From contig NZ_JAKSXY010000023.1 in assembly GCF_022829445.1 (NCBI RefSeq), forward strand, positions 1-42,269: a stretch of 42,269 nucleotides of DNA. The letters are read 5' to 3'. The stretch's first letter is position 1, and every line of letters begins with the position of its first letter. The notes below the pieces were generated by a model. That model had not been told where the DNA came from, ran no database searches, and saw only the letters and a program-made list of their open reading frames with translations. The stretch is from Methylobacterium sp. J-068. GTDB lineage: Bacteria; Pseudomonadota; Alphaproteobacteria; Rhizobiales; Beijerinckiaceae. This document shows positions 27,079 through 37,077 of this stretch, one piece after another. The translations under genes were made by a program, and so were the position numbers.

Positions 27079-27107
27079 ACCATAGTTTCGCCCACCTTGA
27101 GTGTCAA
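27079..27107 (-). promoter_or_regulatory. Sigma70-type promoter of the F0 operon
   Basis: On the minus strand TTGACA (27107-27102) and TATGGT (27084-27079) are 17 bases apart, a near-consensus housekeeping promoter. Transcription would start near 27072, about 58 bases before the atpI start. The -35 box overlaps an inverted repeat, CTTGA-GTG-TCAAG at 27096-27108. Confidence 0.75.
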
Positions 27108-27228
27108 GGCGCCCCCAACACGACGTAACATCCTGTCAAACCACGAGAAAACGATCGTTTTCCACTCCGCCCGGCCGTTCGTCGGTCTCGCGAGAACGAC
27201 GTCCGGTCTCGGACCGTGGGGACGGCGC

Positions 27229-27882
27229 TCAGGCGCCCAGGATCGGCTTGATGACCTTCTCCATGCCCTCGATGGTCATCTCGCCCTTGAAGCGCTCGCC
27301 GTTGATGAAGAACGTCGGCGTCGAATCGACCTTGAAGGTGTCCATGCCCTTCTGCTTCACCGCGTTGACGGCGCCGTAGAGCTTCTGGTCCTTGAGGCAG
27401 GCCTCGAACTTCTCCTTCGAGAAGCCGGCCTGGCGCAGCATCTGCTCCATGGCGTCCACGGGCGATTGCGGCTTCTGGACGTAGGCCCAGGCGGGCTGCT
27501 GATCGAAGAGCAGGTCGGTGATGGGGTAGTACTTCGCATCGCCGTCGCAGCGCGCCAGCATGAAGGCGGCGGTGGCCAGCGGGTCGAGCGGGAACTCGCG
27601 GAGCGTGAAGCGCACCTTGTTGGTGTCGATGTAGCGCTCCTTCAGGGCCGGCCAAGTGAACTTGTGGAAGGCGGCGCAGTGCGAGCAGGTCATCGAGGCG
27701 TACTCGATGATCGTGACCTTGGCGTCCTTCGGGCCGAGCCAGACGTCGCCGAGGGGGCCGGGCTCCATCAGGGTCGAGAGGTTCGCGTCCTCGGCCAGGG
27801 CCGGGAGGCTGAACCGGGGCAGGAGAACGGCGGCACCGACCGCAAGGCCGGTGGCTTTCAGGGCGTCGCGTCGGGTGATCAT
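27229..27882 (-). CDS. DsbA family thiol-disulfide oxidoreductase
   Basis: This exported protein has 217 residues. The N-terminus (MITRRDALKATGLAVGAAVL, cleavage near ALA-ED) has a twin arginine and looks like a Tat-type signal. The redox site is C66-S-H-C69 in MTCSHCAAF, and the cis-proline lies in STPTFFING. It resembles the thioredoxin-fold DsbA/DsbG-like proteins (thioredoxin_4 type) found beside DUF721 and mutY in Rhizobiales. The frame is open to 27996 upstream, but the signal peptide fixes the start. It is preceded by the DUF721 gene on the same strand. Confidence 0.92.
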   Translation of the reverse strand: MITRRDALKATGLAVGAAVLLPRFSLPALAEDANLSTLMEPGPLGDVWLGPKDAKVTIIEYASMTCSHCAAFHKFTWPALKERYIDTNKVRFTLREFPLDPLATAAFMLARCDGDAKYYPITDLLFDQQPAWAYVQKPQSPVDAMEQMLRQAGFSKEKFEACLKDQKLYGAVNAVKQKGMDTFKVDSTPTFFINGERFKGEMTIEGMEKVIKPILGA

Positions 27883-27973
27883 GATCGGGACGGGCTCCGC
27901 TCGCGGACAAATCTTCTCGTGAGCGATGCGGTAGAATCCTGCAGGCGTCCTGACAAGACGGCTGTGAGCGGGG

Positions 27974-28459
27974 CTAACGCTTGTGTGTGGTGGCAACGAT
28001 CGCCGTCCCGAGGCGATCGAGGGCGTCGCGCAGGGCGTCGTGCTCGATGACCCGGACCGCGAGCGCCACTTCGCCGCGGCGGACGGGATCGACCACCGGG
28101 GGCGGGGGCCGCCGCCCCACCCGGTCGACGCGGCCCTGGCGCATCACGATCCGGCCGACGCAGGCCCAGCCGTAATGCGCGTTGATGCGCTGGATCACCA
28201 CCGGGGCGAGGTGCTGGAGTTCGAGGGCGAAGACGCCCTCGACCCGGACCACGAGGGTGCCGGGATCGGGGCGGCCCTCCTCCTCGCGCCGGCGCCGGCG
28301 CGGCCATTCCAGCTTCGAGGGCTGGCAGTAGCGGGACAGGCGCTCGCCGACGATCTCCGGCCAGGCGGACAGGATGTCGGTGGAGGCGAAGCCCTGCGCG
28401 GCGAAGGCCGGGCCGATGCAGTCCTCCAGCAATTCGGCGAGGGGTTTGACACGCGCCAT
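27974..28459 (-). CDS. DUF721 (DciA-like) protein
   Basis: This basic protein has 161 residues. The DUF721 domain covers about 5-110: LAELLEDCIGPAFAAQGF, WPEIVGERLSRYCQPSKLEW and an interior TLVVRVEGVFALELQH. DUF721 proteins include DciA, the loader of the replicative helicase in bacteria without DnaC. The tail carries a proline- and arginine-rich segment (VGRRPPPPVVDPVRR). The ATG at 28459 is chosen because the longer frame to 28669 would overlap the mutY start region and lacks homology. It is divergent from mutY, 162 bases apart. Confidence 0.85.
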   Translation of the reverse strand: MARVKPLAELLEDCIGPAFAAQGFASTDILSAWPEIVGERLSRYCQPSKLEWPRRRRREEEGRPDPGTLVVRVEGVFALELQHLAPVVIQRINAHYGWACVGRIVMRQGRVDRVGRRPPPPVVDPVRRGEVALAVRVIEHDALRDALDRLGTAIVATTHKR

Positions 28460-28621
28460 GCGCTGCTTTCCGTGGGTCCGACCGGGGCGGGTCCGCGCAT
28501 CCGATCCTGGATTGCCGTTGATGCCCCCACAAGGGTTAGCACGCGGTTCCGACGGGCCGAAGCCGCCTTCCGCGACGGACGCACCGCACGTCCGGCCTTT
28601 GAAGGCGGGGTCCGGAAGGCT

Positions 28622-29968
28622 ATGGACGGACATCCCCATCCCGCGCCGGTGCCCGTGTCCCAGACTCAAGCCTCAGCCCCCACGGCCGCGGACCTCCTGA
28701 CCTGGTACGACCGGCACCGCCGCGTCCTGCCCTGGCGCGCGCTGCCCGGCGAGACCCCGAACCCGTATCGGGTCTGGCTGTCGGAGGTGATGCTGCAGCA
28801 GACCACGATCGCGGCGGTCAAACCCTACTTCCAGAAGTTCCTGGAGCGGTTTCCCACCGTGGACGCCCTGGCGGCGGCGCCCGAGGAGGCGGTGATGTCG
28901 GCCTGGGCGGGGCTCGGCTACTATTCCCGCGCCCGCAACCTGCATGCCTGCGCCAAGGCCGTGGCGGCGGCCGGCGGCTTCCCCGATTCGGCGCCGGCCC
29001 TGCGCCAGCTGCCGGGAATCGGCGCCTACACGGCGGGCGCCGTGGCCGCCATCGCGTTCGACCGCCCCGAGGCGGCGGTCGACGGCAACGTCGAGCGGGT
29101 GATGACGCGGCTCTTCGCGATCGAGACCGCGCTGCCGGCGGCCCGGCCCGAGATCCGCCTCGTGACGCAGGGGCTGGTCCCGACGAAACGCCCCGGCGAT
29201 TTCGCGCAGGCCGTGATGGATCTCGGCGCCACCATCTGCACGCCCAAGCGCCCCGCCTGCGCCCTCTGCCCCTGGATGGCGCCGTGCCGGGCCCGGGCGC
29301 TCGGCCTGCAGGAGACGTTTCCCCGCAAGGTGAAGGCGGCCAAGGGGACCTTACGCCGGGGCGCCGCCTTCGTGGCGATCCGGAGCGGGGACGAGGCGAT
29401 CCTGCTCCGCACCCGGCCGCCGGAGGGCCTGCTCGGTGCGATGGCGGAGCCGCCGATGAGCCCGTGGGAGCCGGATTACGACCCGGCCCAGGCGCTCCTC
29501 GACGCGCCCCTCGACGCGCGCTGGAAGCGCCTGCCGGGGCTGGTGCGCCATGGTTTCACACATTTCCCGCTCGAACTGACGGTGTTCTGCGCCCGCGTCG
29601 CGCTCAGCACGGCGACACCGCCCGGCATGCGCTTCACGCCGCGCCGCGAACTCGACGACGAGCCCCTGCCGGGCGTGATGAAGAAGGTGATCGCCCATGC
29701 CTTCGACCCGAAGCCCGAACCGGTGAAGGCGGGCAGGCCCGGCCGGCCGAAGGCGATGCGGATGGTGGCGGACACGCCGCTCTTCGCCGAGCCCGAACCG
29801 GAGCCGGCCGGGCCGCAGCCGAGCTTCCGCCCCGTGCCGAAGCCGGCGCCGCGCGCCGCCCCTTCGGCACCACCCGAGGGAGAAGCGCTCGAGGACGATT
29901 TCGCGGAGTCGCCGGAGATCTCGCCGGCGACGCCGCGCAAGCGCGGCCGGCCGAGAACGCGAAGGTGA
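28622..29968 (+). CDS. mutY: A/G-specific adenine glycosylase MutY
   Basis: This base-excision enzyme removes adenine opposite 8-oxoguanine. Residues include catalytic E55 in SEVMLQQTT, a helix-hairpin-helix (LPGIGAYTAGAVA), catalytic D154 in VDGNVERV, and the [4Fe-4S] cysteines C206, C213, C216 and C222 (C-x6-C-x2-C-x5-C). A Nudix-like C-terminal domain for 8-oxoguanine recognition follows (about 245-350). At 448 residues it is longer than most MutY proteins because of a tail of about 100 residues rich in Pro, Ala and basic residues, ending in KRGRPRTRR. The start at 28622 is the first ATG after the divergent DUF721 gene. An earlier in-frame start cannot be excluded. Confidence 0.94.
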   Translation: MDGHPHPAPVPVSQTQASAPTAADLLTWYDRHRRVLPWRALPGETPNPYRVWLSEVMLQQTTIAAVKPYFQKFLERFPTVDALAAAPEEAVMSAWAGLGYYSRARNLHACAKAVAAAGGFPDSAPALRQLPGIGAYTAGAVAAIAFDRPEAAVDGNVERVMTRLFAIETALPAARPEIRLVTQGLVPTKRPGDFAQAVMDLGATICTPKRPACALCPWMAPCRARALGLQETFPRKVKAAKGTLRRGAAFVAIRSGDEAILLRTRPPEGLLGAMAEPPMSPWEPDYDPAQALLDAPLDARWKRLPGLVRHGFTHFPLELTVFCARVALSTATPPGMRFTPRRELDDEPLPGVMKKVIAHAFDPKPEPVKAGRPGRPKAMRMVADTPLFAEPEPEPAGPQPSFRPVPKPAPRAAPSAPPEGEALEDDFAESPEISPATPRKRGRPRTRR

Positions 29969-29979
29969 GAGGGGGAGCA

Positions 29980-30110
29980 CGAACCCTCACCCCTCTGCGG
30001 GGGAGGGTGCCCACGGAGTGGGCGGGAGAGGGGAACGACGTTTCCGGAAAGGTCACACCCCTCATCCGACCCGCTGCGCGGGCCACCGTCTCCCGCAGGG
30101 GGGAGAAGGA
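29980..30110. repeat. Intergenic palindromic repeat, copy B
   Basis: Between mutY and ccrM, which converge, lie nested hairpins: ACCCTC at 29983-29988 with GAGGGT at 30003-30008, and GCCCAC at 30009-30014 with GTGGGC at 30018-30023. The core TTTCCGGAAAGGTCAC at 30041-30056 resembles the inner part of the repeat at 1-80. This kind of CTCCC/GGGAG repeat is common between alphaproteobacterial genes. It may end transcription from both sides. Confidence 0.65.
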
Positions 30111-30134
30111 ATCCGAGCTTGATCCGGCTGCCGT

Positions 30135-31924
<1,790 letters not shown>

Positions 31925-32275
31925 ATGACCATCAAGCCTGTTCGTGGAGCCGTTGCCATCATGGGAACCGTCGTGACACTTGCCGCCGTTCAGCCGGCCA
32001 GCGCCCAGAGCGGCGCCGCCTCCTGGTACGCGAGCGGCCACCGGACGGCGAATGGCGAGCGCTTCAATCCGAACGGGATGACCGCCGCCCATCGCAGCCT
32101 GCCGTTCGGTACCCGTGTCCGGGTCGAGAACAAGCGCAACGGCCGCTCCGTGGTGGTTCGCATCAACGATCGCGGGCCCTTCGTGCGCGGTCGGATCATC
32201 GATCTCGCCAAGGGCTCGGCCCGCGCGCTCGGCATGGGCGGCACGACCTACGTCTCCCTGCGCGTCGTCGACTGA
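31925..32275 (+). CDS. RlpA-like double-psi beta-barrel protein
   Basis: This exported protein has 116 residues. A signal peptide (KPVRGAVAIMGTVVTLAAV, cleavage after ASA) is followed by one RlpA-type domain: GAASWYASGHRTANGERF, HRSLPFGTRVRVENKRNG and INDRGPFVRGRIIDLAKGSA. The catalytic-type Asp of RlpA lytic transglycosylases is in NDRGPF. It lacks the SPOR domain of long RlpA proteins, so septal targeting by that route is not expected. AAGGG lies before the ATG at 31925. An ATG six bases earlier (31919) is an alternative. Confidence 0.92.
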   Translation: MTIKPVRGAVAIMGTVVTLAAVQPASAQSGAASWYASGHRTANGERFNPNGMTAAHRSLPFGTRVRVENKRNGRSVVVRINDRGPFVRGRIIDLAKGSARALGMGGTTYVSLRVVD

Positions 32276-32352
32276 GCCAATTGGGCCGGTCGGCGTTGTG
32301 CGAAGGACCGGCCGGCCCCATCTCGTCGGCGGAACCGAGAGCTCAGGACCCC

Positions 32353-32667
32353 ATGGCAAAGCCGCTGATCGTCGAAATCCCGCATGACCTCGGGCTGGCG
32401 GAAGCCCGCCGCCGCATCGCGGATGGCATCACCCAGGCCGACGGGCTGTTCACCAAGGCGGGCATCGCCGTCGAGAAGATGGCCTGGACCGATGATCGCC
32501 TCGATTTCGCGATGGCCGCCATGGGCCAGAAGGTGGACGGACAGGTGGATGTCCGTCCCGAGACGGTCCGCGTCGAGGTCCGGCTTCCGCTCCTGCTGGC
32601 CCTGTTCGCGCAGCAGATCCAGAAGAAGGTCGGCAAGGAGGGCAACCTCCTGCTGACCAAGAAGTAG
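32353..32667 (+). CDS. Polyhydroxyalkanoic acid system family protein
   Basis: This 104-residue protein matches the PHA_gran_rgn family (the name refers to polyhydroxyalkanoate granules): the N-terminal IVEIPHDLGLAEARRRI, a central W-x-D-D-R-L-D-F, GQKVDGQVDVRPETVRVEVRLP and the tail LLALFAQQIQKKVGKEG. The biochemical role of the family is unclear. There is no signal peptide and no membrane helix. The gene starts 77 bases after the RlpA-like gene. An EcfG-type promoter starts 29 bases after its stop. Confidence 0.87.
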   Translation: MAKPLIVEIPHDLGLAEARRRIADGITQADGLFTKAGIAVEKMAWTDDRLDFAMAAMGQKVDGQVDVRPETVRVEVRLPLLLALFAQQIQKKVGKEGNLLLTKK

Positions 32668-32695
32668 CGTCCGACGCACGCGGGCGCCGCCCGCG

Positions 32696-32721
32696 GGAAC
32701 CGCACTCTCGGACGGACCGTT
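32696..32721 (+). promoter_or_regulatory. EcfG-type general stress promoter
   Basis: GGAAC at 32696-32700 and CGTT at 32718-32721 are 17 bases apart, an exact match to the EcfG pattern. The -10 lies inside an 8-base inverted repeat, ACGGACCG at 32712-32719 with CGGTCCGT at 32726-32733. Transcription should begin near 32728, about 33 bases before the next start codon. Confidence 0.72.
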
Positions 32722-32760
32722 CCACCGGTCCGTTCCTTCAGGTTGCGAGAGGCGCAAACG

Positions 32761-32988
32761 ATGTCGAATCCCGGACCGATCCCGGAAGCACCGGTGCCCG
32801 AGACGCCCTACGAGGCCCCGCAGACGCCTGCGCCCGGGCCTGACACGCCCGGCACCGACGTGCCGGGCACGACCCCCACCGAGGCCCCGGATGTGACGCC
32901 CACCGAGATTCCGGTCAACGATCCGGATATTGGCCCGGCTATCGCCCCGGACCCGATGCCGACGGGGCCGGCCAATCCGACGATGTGA
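32761..32988 (+). CDS. Proline-rich small protein, 75 residues
   Basis: The protein is nearly all Pro, Thr, Ala, Asp and Glu, with no Lys, Arg or Cys and no hydrophobic stretch, so it is probably disordered and acidic. Repeating elements include DVPGTTPTEAPDVTPTEIPV. GAGAGG lies about 9 bases before the ATG at 32761. The exact EcfG-type promoter upstream makes it a likely general stress gene. I do not recognise a family. Such proline-rich proteins are common as small hypothetical genes in Methylobacterium. Confidence 0.82.
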   Translation: MSNPGPIPEAPVPETPYEAPQTPAPGPDTPGTDVPGTTPTEAPDVTPTEIPVNDPDIGPAIAPDPMPTGPANPTM

Positions 32989-32995
32989 GCACGTC

Positions 32996-33044
32996 CCGAT
33001 CGCGGGTTCGTTCGCGAGCCCCGATTGCGGGTTTGTTCGGGAGC
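32996..33044. repeat. Tandem 25-bp direct repeat before uup
   Basis: A 24-base unit at 32996-33019 (CCGATCGCGGGTTCGTTCG...) recurs at 33021-33044 with three changes. It fills most of the 81-base gap between the proline-rich gene and uup. Confidence 0.6.
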
Positions 33045-33069
33045 ACGGTCGCTGCCATAAGCCGGCCCC

Positions 33070-34911
33070 ATGGCCGCTCCTCCGCTCCTCACCCTCCAAG
33101 ACGTCGCGCTGACTTTCGGCGGGACACCGCTCATCGCCCAGGCCGAACTGGCGATCTCGCCCGGCGAGCGCACCTGCCTCGTCGGGCGCAACGGCTCGGG
33201 CAAGTCCACGCTGATGAAGATCGCCGCCGGGCTCGTGGAGCCGGACAAGGGGGCACGCTTCGTCCAGCCCGGCACCACGATCCGCTACCTCGCGCAGGAG
33301 CCGGATTTCTCGGGGTTCGACACGACCCTCGCCTTCGTCGAGGCGGGCCTCACCCAGGGCGACGAGGCGTATCGCGCCCGCTACCTGCTGGAGAGCCTCG
33401 GCATGACCGGGGCGGAGGATCCGGCGCGTCTGTCCGGCGGCGAGGGCCGGCGGGTCGCCCTCGCGCAGGCGCTGGCGCCGGAACCCGACATCCTGCTGCT
33501 GGACGAGCCCACCAACCATCTCGACCTGCCGGCCATCGAGTGGTTGGAGGCCGAACTGAAGAGCGTGCGCGGCGCGCTCGTGCTCATCAGCCACGACCGG
33601 CGCTTCCTCTCGGCCCTGTCCAAGACCACGATCTGGCTCGATCGCGGCGTCACCCGCCGCATCGAGCAGGGCTTCTCCACTTTCGAGGCGTGGCGCGACG
33701 CCTTCTTCGAGGAGGAGGAGCGCGACCGGCACAAGCTGGAGCGCAAGATCGCCGACGAGGAGCACTGGCTGCGCTACGGGGTCACCGCGCGGCGCAAGCG
33801 CAACGTCCGCCGCCTCGGGAACCTGCACGCCCTGCGCAAGGAGCGCCGCGACGACCGCCGCCCGGTCGGCACCGCGACGATGACCTCCACCGAGGCCGAG
33901 AGTTCGGGTGCCCTGGTGATCGAGGCCAAGCACGCGGCCAAGGCCTACGGGACACGCCGGATCGTCGACGACCTCTCGCTGCGGGTGATGCGGGGCGATC
34001 GCCTCGGCATCGTCGGCGCGAACGGCGCCGGCAAGACCACGCTGATCAACCTGCTCACGGGGCAATCGGCCCCCGATTCCGGCACGGTGGCGCTCGGCAC
34101 CAACCTCAAGATGATGCTCCTCGACCAGGCCCGCGCGGTGCTGGAACCGACCATGACGGTGACCGAGGTGCTGACCGGCGGCAGCGGCGATTTGGTGATC
34201 GTCGGCGGCGTCAGCCGTCACGTCATCGGCTACCTCAAGGACTTCCTGTTCGCGCCCGAGCAGGCGCGCACCCCCGTCAGCGTGCTCTCCGGCGGCGAGC
34301 GCAACCGCCTGCTGATCGCCCGGGCCCTCGCCCAGCCGGCCAACCTCCTCGTCCTCGACGAACCGACCAACGACCTCGACCTCGAGACCCTCGACCTGCT
34401 GCAGGAGATGCTGGCGGATTATTCCGGCACCCTGATCCTGGTGAGCCACGACCGCGACTTCCTCGACCGCGTCGTGGGCAGCGTGCTGGTCAGCGAGGGG
34501 GAGGGCCGCTGGGTCGAGTATGCCGGCGGCTACACCGACATGATCGCCCAGCGCGGGGAGGGCGTGCAGGCCCGCGCAGCATTCCGGGCGGGCAAGGCGG
34601 AAGCGCGGGGCGAGGCAAGGGAGCGCGCGAAGGCACCGGACGCGGCGGGCAAGGACTCTTCGGGCAAGGATTCTGCCGGTAAGCTGAAGCTCGGCTTCAA
34701 GGACCAGCACGAACTGAAGACGCTGCCGGACCGGATGAAGAAGCTCGAATCCGACATCGCCAAGCTGCGCGAGGTCCTGGCCGATCCCGGCCTCTACGCC
34801 CGCGACGCGGCGCGCTTCTCCAAGGCCTCCGACCTCCTGAGCCTCGCCGAATCGGAACTGTCGAAGGCGGAGGACCGCTGGCTCGAACTGGAGATGCTGC
34901 GCGACGCGTGA
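33070..34911 (+). CDS. uup: ABC-F family ATPase Uup
   Basis: This soluble twin ATPase has 613 residues. Domain 1 has Walker A (GRNGSGKST, 39-47), signature LSGGEGRRVALAQAL and Walker B with DEPTNHLDL. A linker of about 80 residues (EEERDRHKLERKIADEEHW) holds the P-site tRNA interaction motif region. Domain 2 has [24 protein letters not shown] and DEPTNDLDLETL. A C-terminal coiled coil (about 540-613) is typical of Uup. ABC-F proteins act on the ribosome rather than in transport. Uup is linked to transposon excision and ribosome assembly. It is a single gene with its own short leader. Confidence 0.94.
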   Translation: MAAPPLLTLQDVALTFGGTPLIAQAELAISPGERTCLVGRNGSGKSTLMKIAAGLVEPDKGARFVQPGTTIRYLAQEPDFSGFDTTLAFVEAGLTQGDEAYRARYLLESLGMTGAEDPARLSGGEGRRVALAQALAPEPDILLLDEPTNHLDLPAIEWLEAELKSVRGALVLISHDRRFLSALSKTTIWLDRGVTRRIEQGFSTFEAWRDAFFEEEERDRHKLERKIADEEHWLRYGVTARRKRNVRRLGNLHALRKERRDDRRPVGTATMTSTEAESSGALVIEAKHAAKAYGTRRIVDDLSLRVMRGDRLGIVGANGAGKTTLINLLTGQSAPDSGTVALGTNLKMMLLDQARAVLEPTMTVTEVLTGGSGDLVIVGGVSRHVIGYLKDFLFAPEQARTPVSVLSGGERNRLLIARALAQPANLLVLDEPTNDLDLETLDLLQEMLADYSGTLILVSHDRDFLDRVVGSVLVSEGEGRWVEYAGGYTDMIAQRGEGVQARAAFRAGKAEARGEARERAKAPDAAGKDSSGKDSAGKLKLGFKDQHELKTLPDRMKKLESDIAKLREVLADPGLYARDAARFSKASDLLSLAESELSKAEDRWLELEMLRDA

Positions 34912-35015
34912 GGCGCGACCGAAAGCGGGTCCCGGCCTTCATGATGCCGTGAAGCGGGTGTGATGTCGGTGGCGATGCGCGCGCCGCGCAGGATCGCCCG
35001 CCACCGGAATCCGAC

Positions 35016-37055
35016 GTGCCCGCCTCCGCATTCCGAGACCGTTGCCGCCGTATCGGCTGGGCCGCCGGCCTGCCCGGCCTCGCGCTGATCCTCGGCCTGT
35101 CGGCGGTCTGGACCACGCCCCGCATCGAGGCACGGCTCGCGGCCCGGGCGGACGCGATCGCGCGCGAGACGGCGGAGCCCGGCGCCGAGCCATGGCTGCG
35201 CGTCACGGCCGAGGGCCGCGACCTCGCCGTCAGGGGCGAAGCCCCCGATGCCGCGACCCGCGACAGGGCCCACGAACGCCTCGCGCGCATCGACGGCGTG
35301 CGCCGTCTCGTCGGGCCCGTCGGCGTGGTCGAGCCCGCCTCGCCCTTCACCTGGGTGGCGACCCGCGCCAAGGACGGGATCGACCTCACCGGGTTCCGCC
35401 CGGCGGAGATCGGCGCCCTCGCCCTGGCCGAACGGCTCGAGCCCGCCCTGGAGCCCGGAACGCGCCTGCGCGACCGCGCCCACGCCGCCCTCGGGGCTCC
35501 GCCGGACTTTGTCGTGGCCGCGAGCTACGCGCTGGCCCGCCTGCGGGGCCTCACCCCCGGAAGCCGGGTGATGCTGGAGGACACGCGCCTCTCCGTGATC
35601 GGCGAGGCGGCCACGGTCTCCGACGAGGAAGCCCTGCGGGCCGCCCTCGCCGACCTGCCGAACGGCTACAGCCCCGGCCGGATCGAGATCCTGCCGGCTA
35701 TGGTTCCGGATTTCCGCTTCGTGGTGACGCGTCCGCCCGGCGGCGGCATCGACCTCTCGGGCCACGTGGTCTCGGAGGCCGCGCGCGGCGTGATCCGGGG
35801 GGAGGCCGCGCAGGTCTCCGAGACGGGCCGGATCGAGGACCGGATGCGCACCGCGCGCGGTCTGCCGCCGGGCGTCGACCCGACCGCGATGGCGCGCTTC
35901 GCCCTGCAACTCGCGGCCCTGATGCAGGAGGGCAGCGTCACCGTGGCCGACGCGTCCGTCTCGCTGAGCGGCGTCGCCCTCGACGCCCAGGCTCTCCCCG
36001 AAATCGATGCGCGGATGCGCGACGCGATGCCGGCCGGCCTGACGCGCGGCGGCGTCGCGCTGACCACGCGTCCGCTCTCGCCCTATCGGGTCGGTCTCCG
36101 CCGCGAGCCGGAGGCCGTCACCGTCACCGGCCACCTGCCGGATGCCGGCACCCGGGAGGCGCTGCTCGCGACCTTACGTGCCCGGCTGTTTCGCGAGCGG
36201 CTGGTCGACCGCACCCGCCTCGACCAGGCTGCGCCGGCGGGGCTGACTCCCGCGCTGCAAGCCGCGGCGGGGTCGCTCATGCTGCTGGCCCGCGGCGAGG
36301 TGCGGATCGCCGACCGCTCCGTCAGCCTGACGGGCGAGAGCCTCTACCCGCAGAGCGCCCGCCGCGTCGGCGACGCGCTCGCTGCCGCGATGCCAGAGGG
36401 CTGGACCACGGACGTCGCGCTGACCACACCCGGAGAGACGCCGGCACCGAGCCCCGATGCCTGCGCAGAGGCACTGAGCTCCAGCCTGACCGGCCCGGGC
36501 CCGATCTTCTCGCCCGCCAGCGCGACCCTGAAGCCGGACTTCTACCGGCGCCTCGATGCGATCGCGGCGCTGGCCAAGCGATGCCCGTCCCTGCGTCTGA
36601 TCGTGACGGGCCATGGCGATCCGACCGGAAGTCCGCCGGCGCCGAAGCCCGTTCTGGACACGGCGGTGGAGAGCACGGCCTCGCTGGAGGCGGGCAAGGA
36701 TGCGGCCAAGCCTCAGGGGGCCAAATCCCAGGGGGCCAAGCCCCAGGAATCCAAGCTCCAGGAGGCCAAGCTCCAGGAGGCCAAGCCTCAAACGGGTAAG
36801 TCGCCGGTCGCCAAGGGACCGACCGATAAGGCCTCGGCCGGCAAACCATCCGCCGAGAGGAAGGCCGCAGACGCCAACCAGACCAAGCCGGAGGCGAAGC
36901 CGGCCGAGCCCGAACCGGATCTGGCGCAGCAGCGCGCTCTCGCCATCGTCGAGTACCTGCTCCAGGCGGGCCTCCGTGCCGACCAGATCGCGGCCGCGCC
37001 GCCCGGAACGGTCCGGCCGGCCGCTCAGGGCGTCGGCTTCGCGCTCCGCTCCTGA
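35016..37055 (+). CDS. BON/OmpA domain protein with low-complexity insert
   Basis: This 679-residue protein has one membrane helix at about 14-32 and then several BON-like modules, each with a Val/Leu-G-x pattern (DLAVRGEAPDAATRDRA, then GIDLSGHVVSEAARGVI, ASVSLSGVALDAQALPEI, AVTVTGHLPDAGTREAL and RSVSLTGESLYPQSARRV). An OmpA-type peptidoglycan-binding domain is at the end, with FSPASATLKPDFYRRL and VTGHGDPTG, then a low-complexity insert of about 100 residues (536-634), then DLAQQRALAIVEYLLQAGL. It begins at a GTG. It resembles ArfA/OmpATb-type envelope proteins, probably linking the cell envelope to peptidoglycan. The downstream small membrane gene is likely co-transcribed. Confidence 0.85.
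   Translation: MPASAFRDRCRRIGWAAGLPGLALILGLSAVWTTPRIEARLAARADAIARETAEPGAEPWLRVTAEGRDLAVRGEAPDAATRDRAHERLARIDGVRRLVGPVGVVEPASPFTWVATRAKDGIDLTGFRPAEIGALALAERLEPALEPGTRLRDRAHAALGAPPDFVVAASYALARLRGLTPGSRVMLEDTRLSVIGEAATVSDEEALRAALADLPNGYSPGRIEILPAMVPDFRFVVTRPPGGGIDLSGHVVSEAARGVIRGEAAQVSETGRIEDRMRTARGLPPGVDPTAMARFALQLAALMQEGSVTVADASVSLSGVALDAQALPEIDARMRDAMPAGLTRGGVALTTRPLSPYRVGLRREPEAVTVTGHLPDAGTREALLATLRARLFRERLVDRTRLDQAAPAGLTPALQAAAGSLMLLARGEVRIADRSVSLTGESLYPQSARRVGDALAAAMPEGWTTDVALTTPGETPAPSPDACAEALSSSLTGPGPIFSPASATLKPDFYRRLDAIAALAKRCPSLRLIVTGHGDPTGSPPAPKPVLDTAVESTASLEAGKDAAKPQGAKSQGAKPQESKLQEAKLQEAKPQTGKSPVAKGPTDKASAGKPSAERKAADANQTKPEAKPAEPEPDLAQQRALAIVEYLLQAGLRADQIAAAPPGTVRPAAQGVGFALRS
36705..36794 (+). 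repeat. Six tandem 15-bp units (AKxQx pentapeptides)
   Basis: Within the OmpA-domain insert, six 15-base units encode AKPQG, AKSQG, AKPQE, SKLQE, AKLQE and AKPQT. Copy number may vary between strains without breaking the frame. Confidence 0.85.
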
Positions 37056-37077
37056 CGCATCTCACCGAGGCAGACCC

